This document shows, piece after piece, positions 1 through 8,986 of a stretch of 64,000 nt of DNA (the first letter of the stretch is position 1; each line of letters starts with the position of its first letter). Position numbers and translations under genes: made by a program. The stretch covers positions 400,323 to 464,322 of the forward strand of contig QVIN01000007.1 of the NCBI GenBank assembly GCA_003416985.1. The letters run 5' to 3'. Source of the DNA: Duganella sp. BJB480. GTDB taxonomy: Bacteria; Pseudomonadota; Gammaproteobacteria; Burkholderiales; Burkholderiaceae_D. The notes under the pieces were generated by a model. The model searched no databases, was not told the DNA's origin, and was given only the letters and a program-made list of their open reading frames with translations.

Positions 1-1514
1 TCGGTCGGCAGCGTCGCGCACATCTTGCGCAGGCTGGCGCGCAGCGGCACATCGGCCACGGCGTCGGCCAGTGCGGAGAACTGGTCGTGCCAGCCGTCCA
101 GCACCGACAACAGCGGCTGCTGGATATCGGATTCCAGGTCCAGCGGATAACGCGCGCCGTGGGCGATCAGGTAGACGCGGGCCAGCGGGCCGTCGGCCAC
201 CAGCGTCTGCGAACTGACATGCTGGGCGCCGGAGCTGGCTTGCAGCGCCTTGGCCAGCGACGAAGCGACGCTAGCGCTGTAACGCTCGCGCGGCAGGTAG
301 ACCAGCACGTTCAGATGACGCGCGTACACGTCGCGGCGGGCGAACACCTTGGTGCGCGGCTGCTTGTACAGCGACACCACGGCGCCGCACACTTCGGCCA
401 GCCACTCAGGTTCCGCTTCCAGCGCCTCGGTGCGCGGCAGCGATTCCAGGATCTCGATGAATTTCTCGGCGCGGAAGCCTTCCTGGCGCACGCCGGCGAT
501 GCTCAACACCTTGGCCACGCGGCCACGCGCGAACGGCAGGCGGTTCAGCGGCGTCGCGGTGGCGGCGCGGGTGAACAGGCCCACGAAGCAGTATTCGCCC
601 AGGATCGCGCCTTGCGCGTCGGTGTGGCGGATGCCGATGAAGTCCAGCTGCTGGTCGCGGTGCAGCGTGCCTTCCACGTCGGCCTTGACGATGGACAGCG
701 TGTGCACGCGCTTCGACAGCGTGTCGAAGTCGCCGGGGATATTGGCCAGGCAGGTGCCGTAGACCGGATGCGCCGTATCCTGCAGCACGCCGATGCGGCT
801 AGGGATGTCGCGTTCCAGCTCGCGCGCGCCCGGCTTGACCTGGTAGTAGGCGTAGCCGAACGGCTCGAAGCCTTCGGTCTTGGCCCATTCCAGGAAGGCG
901 GCGACTTCCTTGCCCTCTTCGCCATGCGCCGAGGCTTCGGCGCCGATGCGGCTGAAGTGCTCCAGCATCGCGGCCTTGTCGCGGCGCACCACGGCGGCGT
1001 CGCGCGACACCATTTCCAGGCGCTCGGCCAGCATGCCGATTTCGGCGTCGGCCAGGTCTTCGGAGAGCAGGCACATAACGTAGGATTCGAGCTTGGCGCC
1101 GCTCTGGCCGACGGCGGTGACCACGCCGTCCGCGTTACGCGTAACCGGCAGCACCGAATTGAGAACGCCGCTCACGCCCACGCGCAGCTTGCGCATCGCC
1201 ATGACGATCGAATCGACCAGGTAAGGCATGTCGTCGTTCAGGACCAGCAGCGCGGTGGCCATGCCGCCGCGGCCATCCGCGTAGCGCAGCTTGGCGATTT
1301 GCGCGCCGGAGCCGGAACGCTTGGAGGCTTGCGTGAAACCGTCCCACAACACCGGGGCGAGGCTACCGGGGGCGGTGCCCGCCAGGTCCTCATCGTCCAG
1401 GGATCCGAGCCAGGCGCTGATCAGCGCTGCGACCTGGCCGCTGTCGCTGGCCGGCTTGCTGGCGTTGACCAAATCCAGCGTCTGTGCGCGCAGGTCTTGT
1501 GGCATTTGTTTCAT
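1..1514 (-). CDS. gdhB: NAD-specific glutamate dehydrogenase, large (about 180 kDa) type, N-terminal part
   Basis: Partial gene: translation from the ATG at 1514 runs 504 codons without a stop to the left edge. The residues match the N-terminal region of the very large NAD-dependent glutamate dehydrogenases (family length about 1,600 residues); a stretch reading RVAKVLSIAGVRQEGFR and another reading YLPRERYS are typical of that region. The catalytic domain lies outside the window. The enzyme deaminates glutamate to 2-oxoglutarate and ammonium in the cytoplasm. A GGAG ribosome-binding site sits 8 bases before the ATG. It follows astB by 119 bases on the same strand; in Pseudomonas aeruginosa gdhB belongs to the arginine regulon, so it probably drains the glutamate made by the AST pathway. 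The function is firm at family level; co-regulation is inferred. Confidence 0.88.
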   Translation of the reverse strand, partial: MKQMPQDLRAQTLDLVNASKPASDSGQVAALISAWLGSLDDEDLAGTAPGSLAPVLWDGFTQASKRSGSGAQIAKLRYADGRGGMATALLVLNDDMPYLVDSIVMAMRKLRVGVSGVLNSVLPVTRNADGVVTAVGQSGAKLESYVMCLLSEDLADAEIGMLAERLEMVSRDAAVVRRDKAAMLEHFSRIGAEASAHGEEGKEVAAFLEWAKTEGFEPFGYAYYQVKPGARELERDIPSRIGVLQDTAHPVYGTCLANIPGDFDTLSKRVHTLSIVKADVEGTLHRDQQLDFIGIRHTDAQGAILGEYCFVGLFTRAATATPLNRLPFARGRVAKVLSIAGVRQEGFRAEKFIEILESLPRTEALEAEPEWLAEVCGAVVSLYKQPRTKVFARRDVYARHLNVLVYLPRERYSASVASSLAKALQASSGAQHVSSQTLVADGPLARVYLIAHGARYPLDLESDIQQPLLSVLDGWHDQFSALADAVADVPLRASLRKMCATLPT

Positions 1515-1633
1515 CGTGCTTCTCCAATACGTTATGTGTATTTTATGTTGCAGGGCCGCGCCGGCTTGTGGCTGCGCGGCGGTGGTCAAGTGTAATTAAA
1601 CACCAAATCGTCATATGGGGGCGAAAACATATT

Positions 1634-2971
1634 TTACAAATCGTACAGCCCTGGCAGGCCCAGAATGCGGCTCAGGTCTTCCAGCGCGGTGTGCACTTCG
1701 ATCGCCAGTGCCGGATCGGCCAGGTCGGACGGTTCCAGACGATCGCGGTAGTGCTTCTCCACCCAAGCCACCAGCGTGTGGTACAGCGCCTCGGTCATCA
1801 CCACGCCTTGATGCATGGCCGCCGCTTCGGCGTCGGTCAGCGCCACGCGCAGGCGCAGGCACGCGGGGCCGCCGCCGTTGCGCATCGACTGGCGCAGGTC
1901 GAAGTGAATCAGTTCGTCGACCGCGTTGCCGCTGGCGACCAGGCCTTGCAGATAGGCCGCGACGGCGGCGTTTTCCTCGCACTCCTGCGGGATCACCAGC
2001 GCCATCTTGCCGTTGTCCTTGCTCAGCAGCTGGCTGTTGAACAGATAGCTGTGCACCGCGTCGGCCACCGACACCTTGGCCGTATCGACGCGGATCGCGT
2101 TGAGGTCCGCGCCCACGCCGCCCATCGCGCGGCGCAGCTGCTCCAGCGCGCCCGCTTCGTCGGCGAACGCCTGCTCGTGGTAGAACAGCACATTGCCGTT
2201 GCCGACCGCGATCACGTCGTTGTGGAACACGCCCTGGTCGATCACGTCCGGATTCTGCTGGATGTAGACGGTGCGCTCGGCCGACAGGCCATGCAGACGA
2301 GCCACGGCCTGCGATGCTTCCAGCGTCTGGCGGGCCGGGTATTTTTTAGGCGCCGGCGCCGAGGCGTCGAACTCGGTGCGGCCGTAGACGAACATCTCGA
2401 CGGCGGCGCTGCCGTAGTCCTTGCACAGGCGCGTGTGGTTGGCCGCGCCCTCGTCGCCGAACGCCGGCGTGCCTGGCAGCGCGTCGTGCACCGCGAAGTG
2501 CTTCTCGTCCTTGAAGATGGCGCGCAGCGAACGCGCCGACTGCGCGTGCTCGAAGGCGCGATGCAGCTTGTTATTCAGGTTGGCGGCGGTGAAGTGGGTA
2601 CGGCCGTCGGCGCTGTCGGCGGACGGGCTGACCGTGGCCGCGTTGGCGGTCCACATCGGCGAGGCCGACCAGGCGCAGGCCAGGATCACCGGCGACTCCT
2701 TGGCGGCCTTGGCCAGCACCTCGGCATCGCTGCCAGTGAAACCGATGCTGCGCAGCAGGCGGAAATTCGGACGGTCCTGCGGCGGCAGCAGCGCCTGGCC
2801 GAAGCCGCGCGCGGCCAGCGCGCGCATCTTGGCCAGCCCTTGCAGGGCCGCCAGCTTCGGATTCGAAGCGCTCTTGACGTTGCTGAACGAGGCCACATTG
2901 CCGAACGACAGACCGGCGTAGTTGTGCGATGGGCCTACCAGGCCGTCGAAGTTGAATTCGCGTGCGCGCAT
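1634..2971 (-). CDS. astB: N-succinylarginine dihydrolase
   Basis: Second enzyme of the arginine succinyltransferase (AST) pathway: it hydrolyses N2-succinylarginine to N2-succinylornithine, CO2 and two ammonia. The 445-residue length is normal for AstB. The N-terminus carries the family signature [15 protein letters not shown] (from residue 8). The acidic catalytic motif [11 protein letters not shown] lies near residue 173, the catalytic histidine in [11 protein letters not shown] near 247, and the catalytic cysteine in [12 protein letters not shown] near 367, so all three conserved active-site residues are visible. AAGGAACCGAG precedes the ATG. It lies 9 bases after astD in the same transcription unit. 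It is a cytoplasmic enzyme of the guanidinoacid hydrolase/amidinotransferase fold. Confidence 0.97.
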   Translation of the reverse strand: MRAREFNFDGLVGPSHNYAGLSFGNVASFSNVKSASNPKLAALQGLAKMRALAARGFGQALLPPQDRPNFRLLRSIGFTGSDAEVLAKAAKESPVILACAWSASPMWTANAATVSPSADSADGRTHFTAANLNNKLHRAFEHAQSARSLRAIFKDEKHFAVHDALPGTPAFGDEGAANHTRLCKDYGSAAVEMFVYGRTEFDASAPAPKKYPARQTLEASQAVARLHGLSAERTVYIQQNPDVIDQGVFHNDVIAVGNGNVLFYHEQAFADEAGALEQLRRAMGGVGADLNAIRVDTAKVSVADAVHSYLFNSQLLSKDNGKMALVIPQECEENAAVAAYLQGLVASGNAVDELIHFDLRQSMRNGGGPACLRLRVALTDAEAAAMHQGVVMTEALYHTLVAWVEKHYRDRLEPSDLADPALAIEVHTALEDLSRILGLPGLYDL

Positions 2972-2980
2972 CTCGGTTCC

Positions 2981-4453
2981 TTAGAAGTGCATGCCCGGCG
3001 ACAGTTTCGCAGGCATTTCAAGTACATTGTTTTCGATGGAAGCGACCGGATAGGCGCAGTAATCCGCCGCGTAGTAGGCGCTCGGACGATGGTTGCCCGA
3101 TTTGCCCACGCCGCCGAACGGCGCGCTGCTGGCGGCGCCGGTGGTTGGACGGTTCCAGTTGACGATGCCGGCGCGCGCGCGCACCTGGAAGATCTTCCAC
3201 AGGTTTTCGTCGTTCGAGATCAGCGCCGAGGCCAGGCCGAATTCGGTGGCGTTGGCGGCCTTGATCGCGCTGTCGAAGTCCGCCACGCGGATCACTTGCA
3301 GCAGAGGGCCGAACCACTCTTCGTCCGGGATGCCTTTGGCGTCGGTGACATCGACGATGCCGGCGCTGACAAAGCCGGTGTTGTCCACCAGCTGACGCAT
3401 CGACAACAGGCTCTTGCCGCCCTTGGCGATCATGTCGGCCTGCGCCTGCACCAGGCGCTTGGCGATGGCCGCCGAAACGACTGGGCCCATGAACGGCGCA
3501 GGTTCGGCTGCGGAGGCGCCGATGGTCAGGCGACTGGCCACGTCGACCAGACGCGCGACGATCGCATCGCCTTCCGCGCCCTGCTTGACGATCAGGCGGC
3601 GCGCGCAGGTGCAGCGCTGGCCGGCCGAGATGAAGGCCGACGAAATCGCCATGAACACAGCGGCGTCGATATCCTTGACGTCCCACACCACCAGCGGATT
3701 GTTACCGCCCATTTCCAGCGCCAGCATCTTGCCCGGCTGGCCGCCGAACTGCTTGTGCAGCGCGGTGCCGGTCTGGCAGCTGCCGGTGAACAGCACGCCG
3801 TCCAGCAGTTCGTTCTGGCCCAGCGCGACGCCGGCGTCGCGGCCGCCGTTGACCAGGTTGATCACGCCCTTCGGCACGCCGGCCTTTTCCCACAGCTGCA
3901 CGGTCTTGACGGCGGTGCGCGGCGCGTACTCGCTCGGCTTGAAGACCACGGTGTTACCGGCGATGAGCGCAGGGACGATATGGCCGTTCGGCAGGTGGCC
4001 TGGGAAGTTGTAGGGACCGAACACGCCGAACACGCCGTGCGGACGGTGGCGCAGCACGGCCTCGCCGTCGGCGACCTTGTTCTGGGTTTCGCCGGTGCGC
4101 GCGCCATAGGCCTGCACCGAGATGTCGATCTTGTTGGCCATGGTGGTCACTTCGGTGCGGGCTTCCCACATCGGCTTGCCCACTTCCTCGGCGATCAGCA
4201 GCGCCAGCTCCTCGGCGTCCTGCTTGAGCAAATCGCGGAAACGGGTGCAGACGGCGATACGATCGGCCAGCGGCGTCAATGCCCATGCCTCGAACGCGCC
4301 GCGCGCGGCGGCGCAGGCGCTGGCCACGTCCTGCGCGGTCGATTCGTTGCTGGCCCAGGTCTGCTTGCCGTTCGATGGGTCGATGGTGACCAGTTCAGCG
4401 CCGCTACCGGCGAGCCATTCGCCGTTGATGAAGTTACTCAAAGCTTTAGACAT
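2981..4453 (-). CDS. astD: N-succinylglutamate 5-semialdehyde dehydrogenase
   Basis: Fourth AST step: NAD-dependent oxidation of N-succinylglutamate semialdehyde to N-succinylglutamate. It is an aldehyde dehydrogenase superfamily protein of 490 residues, the usual AstD length. The general base glutamate is in LEMGGNNPLVV (about residue 250) and the catalytic cysteine in GQRCTCARRL (about 285). The N-terminus FINGEWLAGSG is typical of AstD. GAGGAAGAATCC precedes the ATG. Its start overlaps the end of astA by 8 bases, which implies translational coupling in the operon. Confidence 0.96.
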   Translation of the reverse strand: MSKALSNFINGEWLAGSGAELVTIDPSNGKQTWASNESTAQDVASACAAARGAFEAWALTPLADRIAVCTRFRDLLKQDAEELALLIAEEVGKPMWEARTEVTTMANKIDISVQAYGARTGETQNKVADGEAVLRHRPHGVFGVFGPYNFPGHLPNGHIVPALIAGNTVVFKPSEYAPRTAVKTVQLWEKAGVPKGVINLVNGGRDAGVALGQNELLDGVLFTGSCQTGTALHKQFGGQPGKMLALEMGGNNPLVVWDVKDIDAAVFMAISSAFISAGQRCTCARRLIVKQGAEGDAIVARLVDVASRLTIGASAAEPAPFMGPVVSAAIAKRLVQAQADMIAKGGKSLLSMRQLVDNTGFVSAGIVDVTDAKGIPDEEWFGPLLQVIRVADFDSAIKAANATEFGLASALISNDENLWKIFQVRARAGIVNWNRPTTGAASSAPFGGVGKSGNHRPSAYYAADYCAYPVASIENNVLEMPAKLSPGMHF

Positions 4454-5504
4454 GTGGATTCTTCCTCAAATTAAGGGACAGCGTGCGCACGGTATCGCCG
4501 GTATGGCAGTGCAGGAGTTGTTGTTCGGCTTCCGGCAGCGCGATGGCGCCGTTGACCGGCACCGATTGCGACAGGATCATGCGGAAATCCTTGAGCGTGG
4601 TGTTCGACACCAGCATCGGTTCGGCGGGCGCGGATTCCGGCGCGCAGGCCGAATCCCAGTCCGTCGTCAGGCCGATTTCGGCCAGCGTGCTTTCGCGCAT
4701 GGCGCGCAGTTCCGACACGCGCGCCTGCAGCACCGGGCCGGCGTCGAAGATGTCGACGTAGCCTTCGAAGTACAGGCCTTCCTGCTCCAGCAGGCGGCGC
4801 GCCGGCGCGGTCGAGGTGTGGACCTTGCCGATCACCTGTTGCGCGTCTTCCGGCAGATAGGCCACGTACAGCGGCTGGCGCGGCATCAGCTCCGCGATGA
4901 AGGACTTCTTGCCGACGGCGGTCAGGTCGTCGACGTGGTCGAAGTCCATCTTGAAGAAGTGGCGGCCCAGGCCTTCGTAGAACGGCGAACGGCCGCTCTC
5001 CTCCTGGTAGCCGCGCATCTCGGCGATCAGCTTTTCGGTGAACAGGTGCGGGAACTGGGCGATGAACAGGAAGCGGCTCTTCGACAGCAGCTTGCCGTTG
5101 TTGCCGGTGCGGTAGTCCGGCGCCAGGAACAGCGAGCACAGTTCGGTGCTGCCGGTCAGGTCGTTCGACAGGTACAGCGTGTCCATGCGGGTGAACACAT
5201 CCAGCTCGCGGCTGGAGTGCACCAGGGTGCCGATGCGGTAGTTGTAGAACGGCTCCGTCAGGCCGACCGCGCCCTTGATCGCGCACACGCCGGCGATGCG
5301 GCCGTTGCTGGTGTCCTCCATGACGAACATGTAGTCGCGCTTTTCGGGCGGGATGGTTTCGGCGAACGAGGCGACGGCGATCGCCAGGCGGTCGCCCATC
5401 ATCTTCATGTCCGGCTTGAGGGTGGTCATGCCGCTGCCGACCTGCGTGGCCATCACGTACAGGGCGTCGAGGTCGTTGGCTGTGATTGCGCGTACTACTA
5501 GCAT
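4446..5504 (-). CDS. astA: Arginine N-succinyltransferase, AstA / AruG (beta) subunit
   Basis: One of two paralogous subunits of arginine (and ornithine) N-succinyltransferase, which starts the AST pathway by moving the succinyl group of succinyl-CoA to the alpha-amino group of arginine. 352 residues, GNAT-like fold; the opening MLVVRAITANDLDALYVMA and the motif SRFLFIAQFPHLF are shared with the family. The neighbouring aruF is a diverged copy of the same length. Bacteria such as Pseudomonas aeruginosa use such an AruF/AruG heteromer, whereas E. coli uses a single AstA. Which subunit is alpha and which beta is assigned from gene order (astC, aruF, aruG, astD, astB), identical to the Pseudomonas operon. 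Confidence 0.93.
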   Translation of the reverse strand: MLVVRAITANDLDALYVMATQVGSGMTTLKPDMKMMGDRLAIAVASFAETIPPEKRDYMFVMEDTSNGRIAGVCAIKGAVGLTEPFYNYRIGTLVHSSRELDVFTRMDTLYLSNDLTGSTELCSLFLAPDYRTGNNGKLLSKSRFLFIAQFPHLFTEKLIAEMRGYQEESGRSPFYEGLGRHFFKMDFDHVDDLTAVGKKSFIAELMPRQPLYVAYLPEDAQQVIGKVHTSTAPARRLLEQEGLYFEGYVDIFDAGPVLQARVSELRAMRESTLAEIGLTTDWDSACAPESAPAEPMLVSNTTLKDFRMILSQSVPVNGAIALPEAEQQLLHCHTGDTVRTLSLNLRKNPHV

Positions 5505-5517
5505 AGTTGGTCCACTC

Positions 5518-6555
5518 TTAGATTCTGACGCAGATGACGGTATCGCCTTCGGCGATTTGAAGCGCTTCCTGCACGTCGGCAGGCAGCGCCACGTTGACTT
5601 GCGATTCCAGCGCGGCGCAATGCGTGATCACGGCGCGGAAGTTGTGCTCGGAGCCCGAGGCCACCGCGTAGCGCAGCTGCGGTTCGCGGCCGCGGTCCGG
5701 CGATTCGGCGGCGGTGGTCACGCGGCGCTGCAGCGCGCCGTTGAAGGTGCGCAGCGAATTCTTGTGCGCCTGCAGGATCGGGCCGCCGTCGAAGATGTCG
5801 ATGTAGTCGTCGGCTTCGAAGCCTTCGGCCGTCAGCAGGTTGAACGCCAGCTCGCCCGACGGATGGATCTGGCCCATGGCCGCCTGCGCGTCGCCCGGCA
5901 GCAGCGGCACGTAGACCGGATAGTGCGGCATCAGCTCGACGATCAGCGTGCGGTTGCGGGCGCCGCCGATCACGCGTTCGGCGTCGAGGAAGTCCATCTT
6001 GAAGAACTTGCGGCCCAGCGCGTCCCAGAACGGCGAACCGCCGTCGGCGTCGGTCACGCCGGCCAGCGGCACGAAGAAGCGGTCGGCGAAGCGGTGCGGC
6101 GCCAGCACGGCGAACATCAGCCGCGCGCGCGACAGCAGGGCCGCTTCCGGCGTGCCGTGTTCCTGCTCGCCGACGTAAAAGCTCGACAGCTGCGAATAGC
6201 CGGTCAGCTCGGAGCACAGCGTCAGCGCGTGCACGCTGTGGCTGATGTTCAGGTCACGCGAGACCTGCTGGATCACGTCGTTACGGAAGGAGAAATAGGT
6301 GCCGTTGGAACCGGCCGCCGCGAAGATCGCGGCGGTGCCGACGATGGTCTTGTCCTGCGGCGACTCCAGCACCAGCACGTAGGATTCCTCGCTGGGGATG
6401 TCGACATGCGCGGCGAACGAGGCGATCGAGCGTTCGATCATGTCGACGATCTTCTCGCGCGTTTTCGGCAAGGTGTGCACACCCGGCATGGTGACCGCGG
6501 CCAGCGCTTCAAGGGCAGCGATATCCGCAAGTTCGACCGGACGGACTACATACAT
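5518..6555 (-). CDS. aruF: Arginine/ornithine succinyltransferase, AruF (alpha) subunit
   Basis: The other subunit of arginine/ornithine N-succinyltransferase; 345 residues, clearly homologous to the gene just downstream (shared patterns are FDGGPILQA here and FDAGPVLQA there, and KFFKMDF here and HFFKMDF there). It starts MYVVRPVELADIAALEALA. A strong GAGGAG ribosome-binding site lies 6 bases before the ATG. It lies 13 bases before astA and about 90 bases after astC, with two stem-loops in that gap (see 6580-6634). The pathway role is known from the two-subunit enzyme of Pseudomonas; the alpha assignment rests on gene order. Confidence 0.92.
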   Translation of the reverse strand: MYVVRPVELADIAALEALAAVTMPGVHTLPKTREKIVDMIERSIASFAAHVDIPSEESYVLVLESPQDKTIVGTAAIFAAAGSNGTYFSFRNDVIQQVSRDLNISHSVHALTLCSELTGYSQLSSFYVGEQEHGTPEAALLSRARLMFAVLAPHRFADRFFVPLAGVTDADGGSPFWDALGRKFFKMDFLDAERVIGGARNRTLIVELMPHYPVYVPLLPGDAQAAMGQIHPSGELAFNLLTAEGFEADDYIDIFDGGPILQAHKNSLRTFNGALQRRVTTAAESPDRGREPQLRYAVASGSEHNFRAVITHCAALESQVNVALPADVQEALQIAEGDTVICVRI

Positions 6556-6579
6556 GTGAACTCCTCAGATTAATGCACA

Positions 6580-6634
6580 AGCCCGGCGCAGAGCGCACCG
6601 GGCTGGAATGAAAGACGGCGGAACCAGGTCCGCC
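6580..6634 (-). other. Two intercistronic stem-loops between astC and aruF
   Basis: Two adjacent inverted repeats lie in the 93-base gap: AGCCCGG / CCGGGCT (6580-6586 with 6598-6604) and GGCGGA / TCCGCC (6617-6622 with 6629-6634). Neither is followed by a T-run on either strand, so they do not look like intrinsic terminators. They could be mRNA processing or stabilising structures that set the ratio of astC to the downstream genes. Confidence 0.5.
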
Positions 6635-6648
6635 GCCGGAGGTGCTGT

Positions 6649-7893
6649 TTAGGCAGCCTTGAGCATGCCGTCCAGCGACAGGCGCAGGATGCGGTCGGCT
6701 TCGGCGATCTGCGCGTCGGTGACGATCAGCGCGGGCGCCAGGCGCACCACGTCCATGCCGGCGATCAGCACCATCAGGCCATTGCCTTCGGCGGCGCGCT
6801 GGATGTCCTTCGAACGGCCCTTCCAGGCGTCGGTCACGACCAGGCCCAGCAGCAGGCCGGCGCCGCGCACCAGCGTGAACACCTGCGGATAGTCGGCCAC
6901 CAGTTTTTCCAGCGTCGCGCGCAGCTTGGCGCTGGCTTCCTTGACGCGGGCCAGGAAGGCCGGCTGGTTGATCGTGTCCAGCACGGTCAACGCCACGGTC
7001 GCGGCCAGCGGGTTGCCGCCGTAGGTGGTGCCGTGGGTGCCCACGCCCAGCGTCTTGGCCAGCTCCTCGGTGGTCAGCATGGCGCCGATCGGATAGCCGT
7101 TGCCCAGTGCCTTGGCGGCGGTCAGGATGTCCGGGGTGATGCCGTAGGTCATGTAGTGGAACAGGTCGCCGGTGCGGCCCATGCCCGATTGCACTTCGTC
7201 GAAGATCAGCAGGGCGCCGGTCTTGGTGCACAGGTCGCGCAGCTCTTGCAGGAAGGCCTTGTCGCCTGGGACCACGCCGCCCTCGCCTTGCAGCGGTTCG
7301 ACGATCACGGCGCAGACGTCGTCGCCGATGGCGGCGCGTGCGGATGCGATGTCGTTATAGGTGACGTGTTCGATCGCCGGCGGCAGCGGCTCGAAGCCTT
7401 CGGTGTACTTGGACTGGCCGCCGACCGACACGGTGAACAGCGTGCGGCCGTGGAACGACTGGTAGCACGACACGATGCGCGACTTGTGCGGACCGAACTT
7501 GGTGTGGGCGTACTTGCGGGCCAGCTTCAGCGCCGCTTCGTTGGCTTCGGCGCCGGAGTTGCAGAAGAAGGCGCGGTCGGCGAAGGTCGCTTCGGTCAGC
7601 GCCAGGGCCAGGCGCAGCACCGGCTCGTTGGTGTAGCCATTGCCCAGGTGCCACAGGGTGTTGGCCTGGCGGGTCAGCGCCTCGACCACGATCGGGTTGC
7701 AGTGGCCCAGCGCGGCCACGGCGATGCCGGACGTGAAGTCCAGGTAGTGCTTGCCATTCTGGTCCCACAGGTCCAGGCCAGCGCCTCGGACCGGTACCAT
7801 CGCTGCAGGTGCGTAGGTTGGCACCAGAACTTCATCAAAAGTCTGACGAGTTACAGGACGGGTGGTTACGGTCGTATCGAGCTTGGCGTTCAT
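6649..7893 (-). CDS. astC: Succinylornithine / acetylornithine aminotransferase
   Basis: Class III PLP-dependent aminotransferase, 414 residues. In the AST pathway it moves the delta-amino group of N-succinylornithine to 2-oxoglutarate, giving N-succinylglutamate semialdehyde; relatives (AruC, ArgD) also act on acetylornithine in biosynthesis. Visible motifs are [17 protein letters not shown] (PLP phosphate contact), [12 protein letters not shown] (cofactor aspartate) and [14 protein letters not shown] with the Schiff-base lysine. AGGGAATGCC precedes the ATG. It is the first gene of the AST operon, directly downstream of a candidate promoter and ArgR-like half-sites. The operon context favours AstC/AruC over a purely biosynthetic ArgD. 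Confidence 0.94.
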   Translation of the reverse strand: MNAKLDTTVTTRPVTRQTFDEVLVPTYAPAAMVPVRGAGLDLWDQNGKHYLDFTSGIAVAALGHCNPIVVEALTRQANTLWHLGNGYTNEPVLRLALALTEATFADRAFFCNSGAEANEAALKLARKYAHTKFGPHKSRIVSCYQSFHGRTLFTVSVGGQSKYTEGFEPLPPAIEHVTYNDIASARAAIGDDVCAVIVEPLQGEGGVVPGDKAFLQELRDLCTKTGALLIFDEVQSGMGRTGDLFHYMTYGITPDILTAAKALGNGYPIGAMLTTEELAKTLGVGTHGTTYGGNPLAATVALTVLDTINQPAFLARVKEASAKLRATLEKLVADYPQVFTLVRGAGLLLGLVVTDAWKGRSKDIQRAAEGNGLMVLIAGMDVVRLAPALIVTDAQIAEADRILRLSLDGMLKAA

Positions 7894-7944
7894 GGCATTC
7901 CCTATTAATGTTGGGTAAGGCGCGGCACAGCACCGCGTGGACCC

Positions 7945-8009
7945 ATTATAAAAAGCGGCATGCTAAAACTCTTTTCTAATGGCGACAAGGATTTTCACTT
8001 TTGGCCGCA
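7945..8009 (-). promoter_or_regulatory. Candidate AST operon promoter with a direct repeat of ArgR-like half-sites
   Basis: On the minus strand a perfect TATAAT (7945-7950) lies 52 bases before the astC ATG, with no good -35 box at 17 bases, as expected for an activator-dependent promoter. Upstream are TGTCGC followed by eight bases and AA (from 7987), and TGCGGC followed by eight bases and AA (from 8009), spaced 22 bp as a direct repeat. The recalled consensus for AraC-type ArgR of Pseudomonas aeruginosa is TGTCGC-N8-AA-N5. The proximal site ends over the expected -35 position. The motif is seen; its use as an operator is inferred. Confidence 0.55.
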
Positions 8010-8034
8010 AAGTAAGCTTGTCGGAACGACCAGT

Positions 8035-8979
8035 CTATACAGGTGGCGATAACTTGCGCTGGCGCTCCTCGCGCGGGGTGTTGCCGAACAGGGCGCCGAA
8101 GGCGGTCGAGAAGTGGGAGCCGGACGAGAAGCCGCACATCAGCCCCACCTGCACGATGGAGTGGTTGGTCTCCAGCAGCAGCTGGCGCGCGCGCTGCAGG
8201 CGCAGCTCCAGGTAGTAGCGCGACGGCAGGCTGCCCAGATATTGCTTGAACAAGCGCTCCAGCTGGCGGCGCGACAGGCCGACCAGGTTGGCGATGTCGT
8301 CGGTGGAGAGCGGCTCCTCGATATTGGTCTCCATCAGCGTCACCGCTTCGGACAGGCGCGGCTGCAGGGCGCCGAAGCGCGCCTGCAAGGCGACCCGCTG
8401 GCGCTCCTCGTGGCCGCGCACGCGCTCGATGCACAGGCTCTCCTTGACGGTGGCCTGCACGGTGGCGCCGAACAAATGCTCGATCATCGTCAGCGCGAAG
8501 TCGATGCTGGCGGCGCCGCCGCAACAGCTCAAGTGGCGGCCGTCCAGCTCGAACAGGTGAGGCGTGAGGATGGCGCGCTCGGAGATGCCCTCGGTGTCGG
8601 CGTACAGCGCCCACGGCAGCGCGATGCGCACGCCCGCCATCAGGCCGGCCGTGGCCAGCCACAGCACGCCGGCGCCGACGCCGCCCCAGTATTCGGCCGA
8701 ACGGCAGCGCTCGATGACGGCGCGGGCCAGCTCGGGCGCCAGCGGCGACTGGCCCTCGTCCGCCACCAGCAGCGCGATATGCCAGCCCGGCTGGGCCAGC
8801 ACCACTTGCGACGGCGTCATGGTCTCCAGGTGCAGCACGTCGCGGCCCAGCACGGCGGCGGCCAGGCGCAGCGGTTGCACCAGGCCGGCCCAGGTGATCG
8901 ATTCCGCCTCGCCCGCGTTCACCAGCAGCATGCGCAACGGCCGCTCTTGCGTGACGCGGGACAGATTATCAAAAGACAT
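8035..8979 (-). CDS. GlxA/AraC-family transcriptional regulator, likely arginine-responsive (ArgR type)
   Basis: 314 residues: an N-terminal DJ-1/PfpI-like (GlxA-type) ligand domain of about 190 residues, then a C-terminal AraC-type double helix-turn-helix (LSTDDIANLVGLSRRQLERLF and the second helix around HSIVQVGLMCGFSSGSHFS). AraC-type ArgR of Pseudomonas has this architecture and activates the aru operon and gdhB. This gene ends 142 bases before astC, with ArgR-like half-sites in between, so it is the best candidate AST regulator. It has no relation to the E. coli ArgR repressor. It follows the DMT exporter by 7 bases and was probably co-transcribed with it. A related GlxA regulator of other amine catabolism is the alternative. 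Confidence 0.8.
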   Translation of the reverse strand: MSFDNLSRVTQERPLRMLLVNAGEAESITWAGLVQPLRLAAAVLGRDVLHLETMTPSQVVLAQPGWHIALLVADEGQSPLAPELARAVIERCRSAEYWGGVGAGVLWLATAGLMAGVRIALPWALYADTEGISERAILTPHLFELDGRHLSCCGGAASIDFALTMIEHLFGATVQATVKESLCIERVRGHEERQRVALQARFGALQPRLSEAVTLMETNIEEPLSTDDIANLVGLSRRQLERLFKQYLGSLPSRYYLELRLQRARQLLLETNHSIVQVGLMCGFSSGSHFSTAFGALFGNTPREERQRKLSPPV

Positions 8980-8986
8980 AAGACAC

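Noticed and set aside
1484-4474. A 996-codon open frame on the plus strand opposite astB and astD
   Set aside because: It mirrors the high-GC codon pattern of the real minus-strand genes, is rich in R, H, A, G and Q, and has no recognisable domain. The opposite genes carry intact catalytic motifs.
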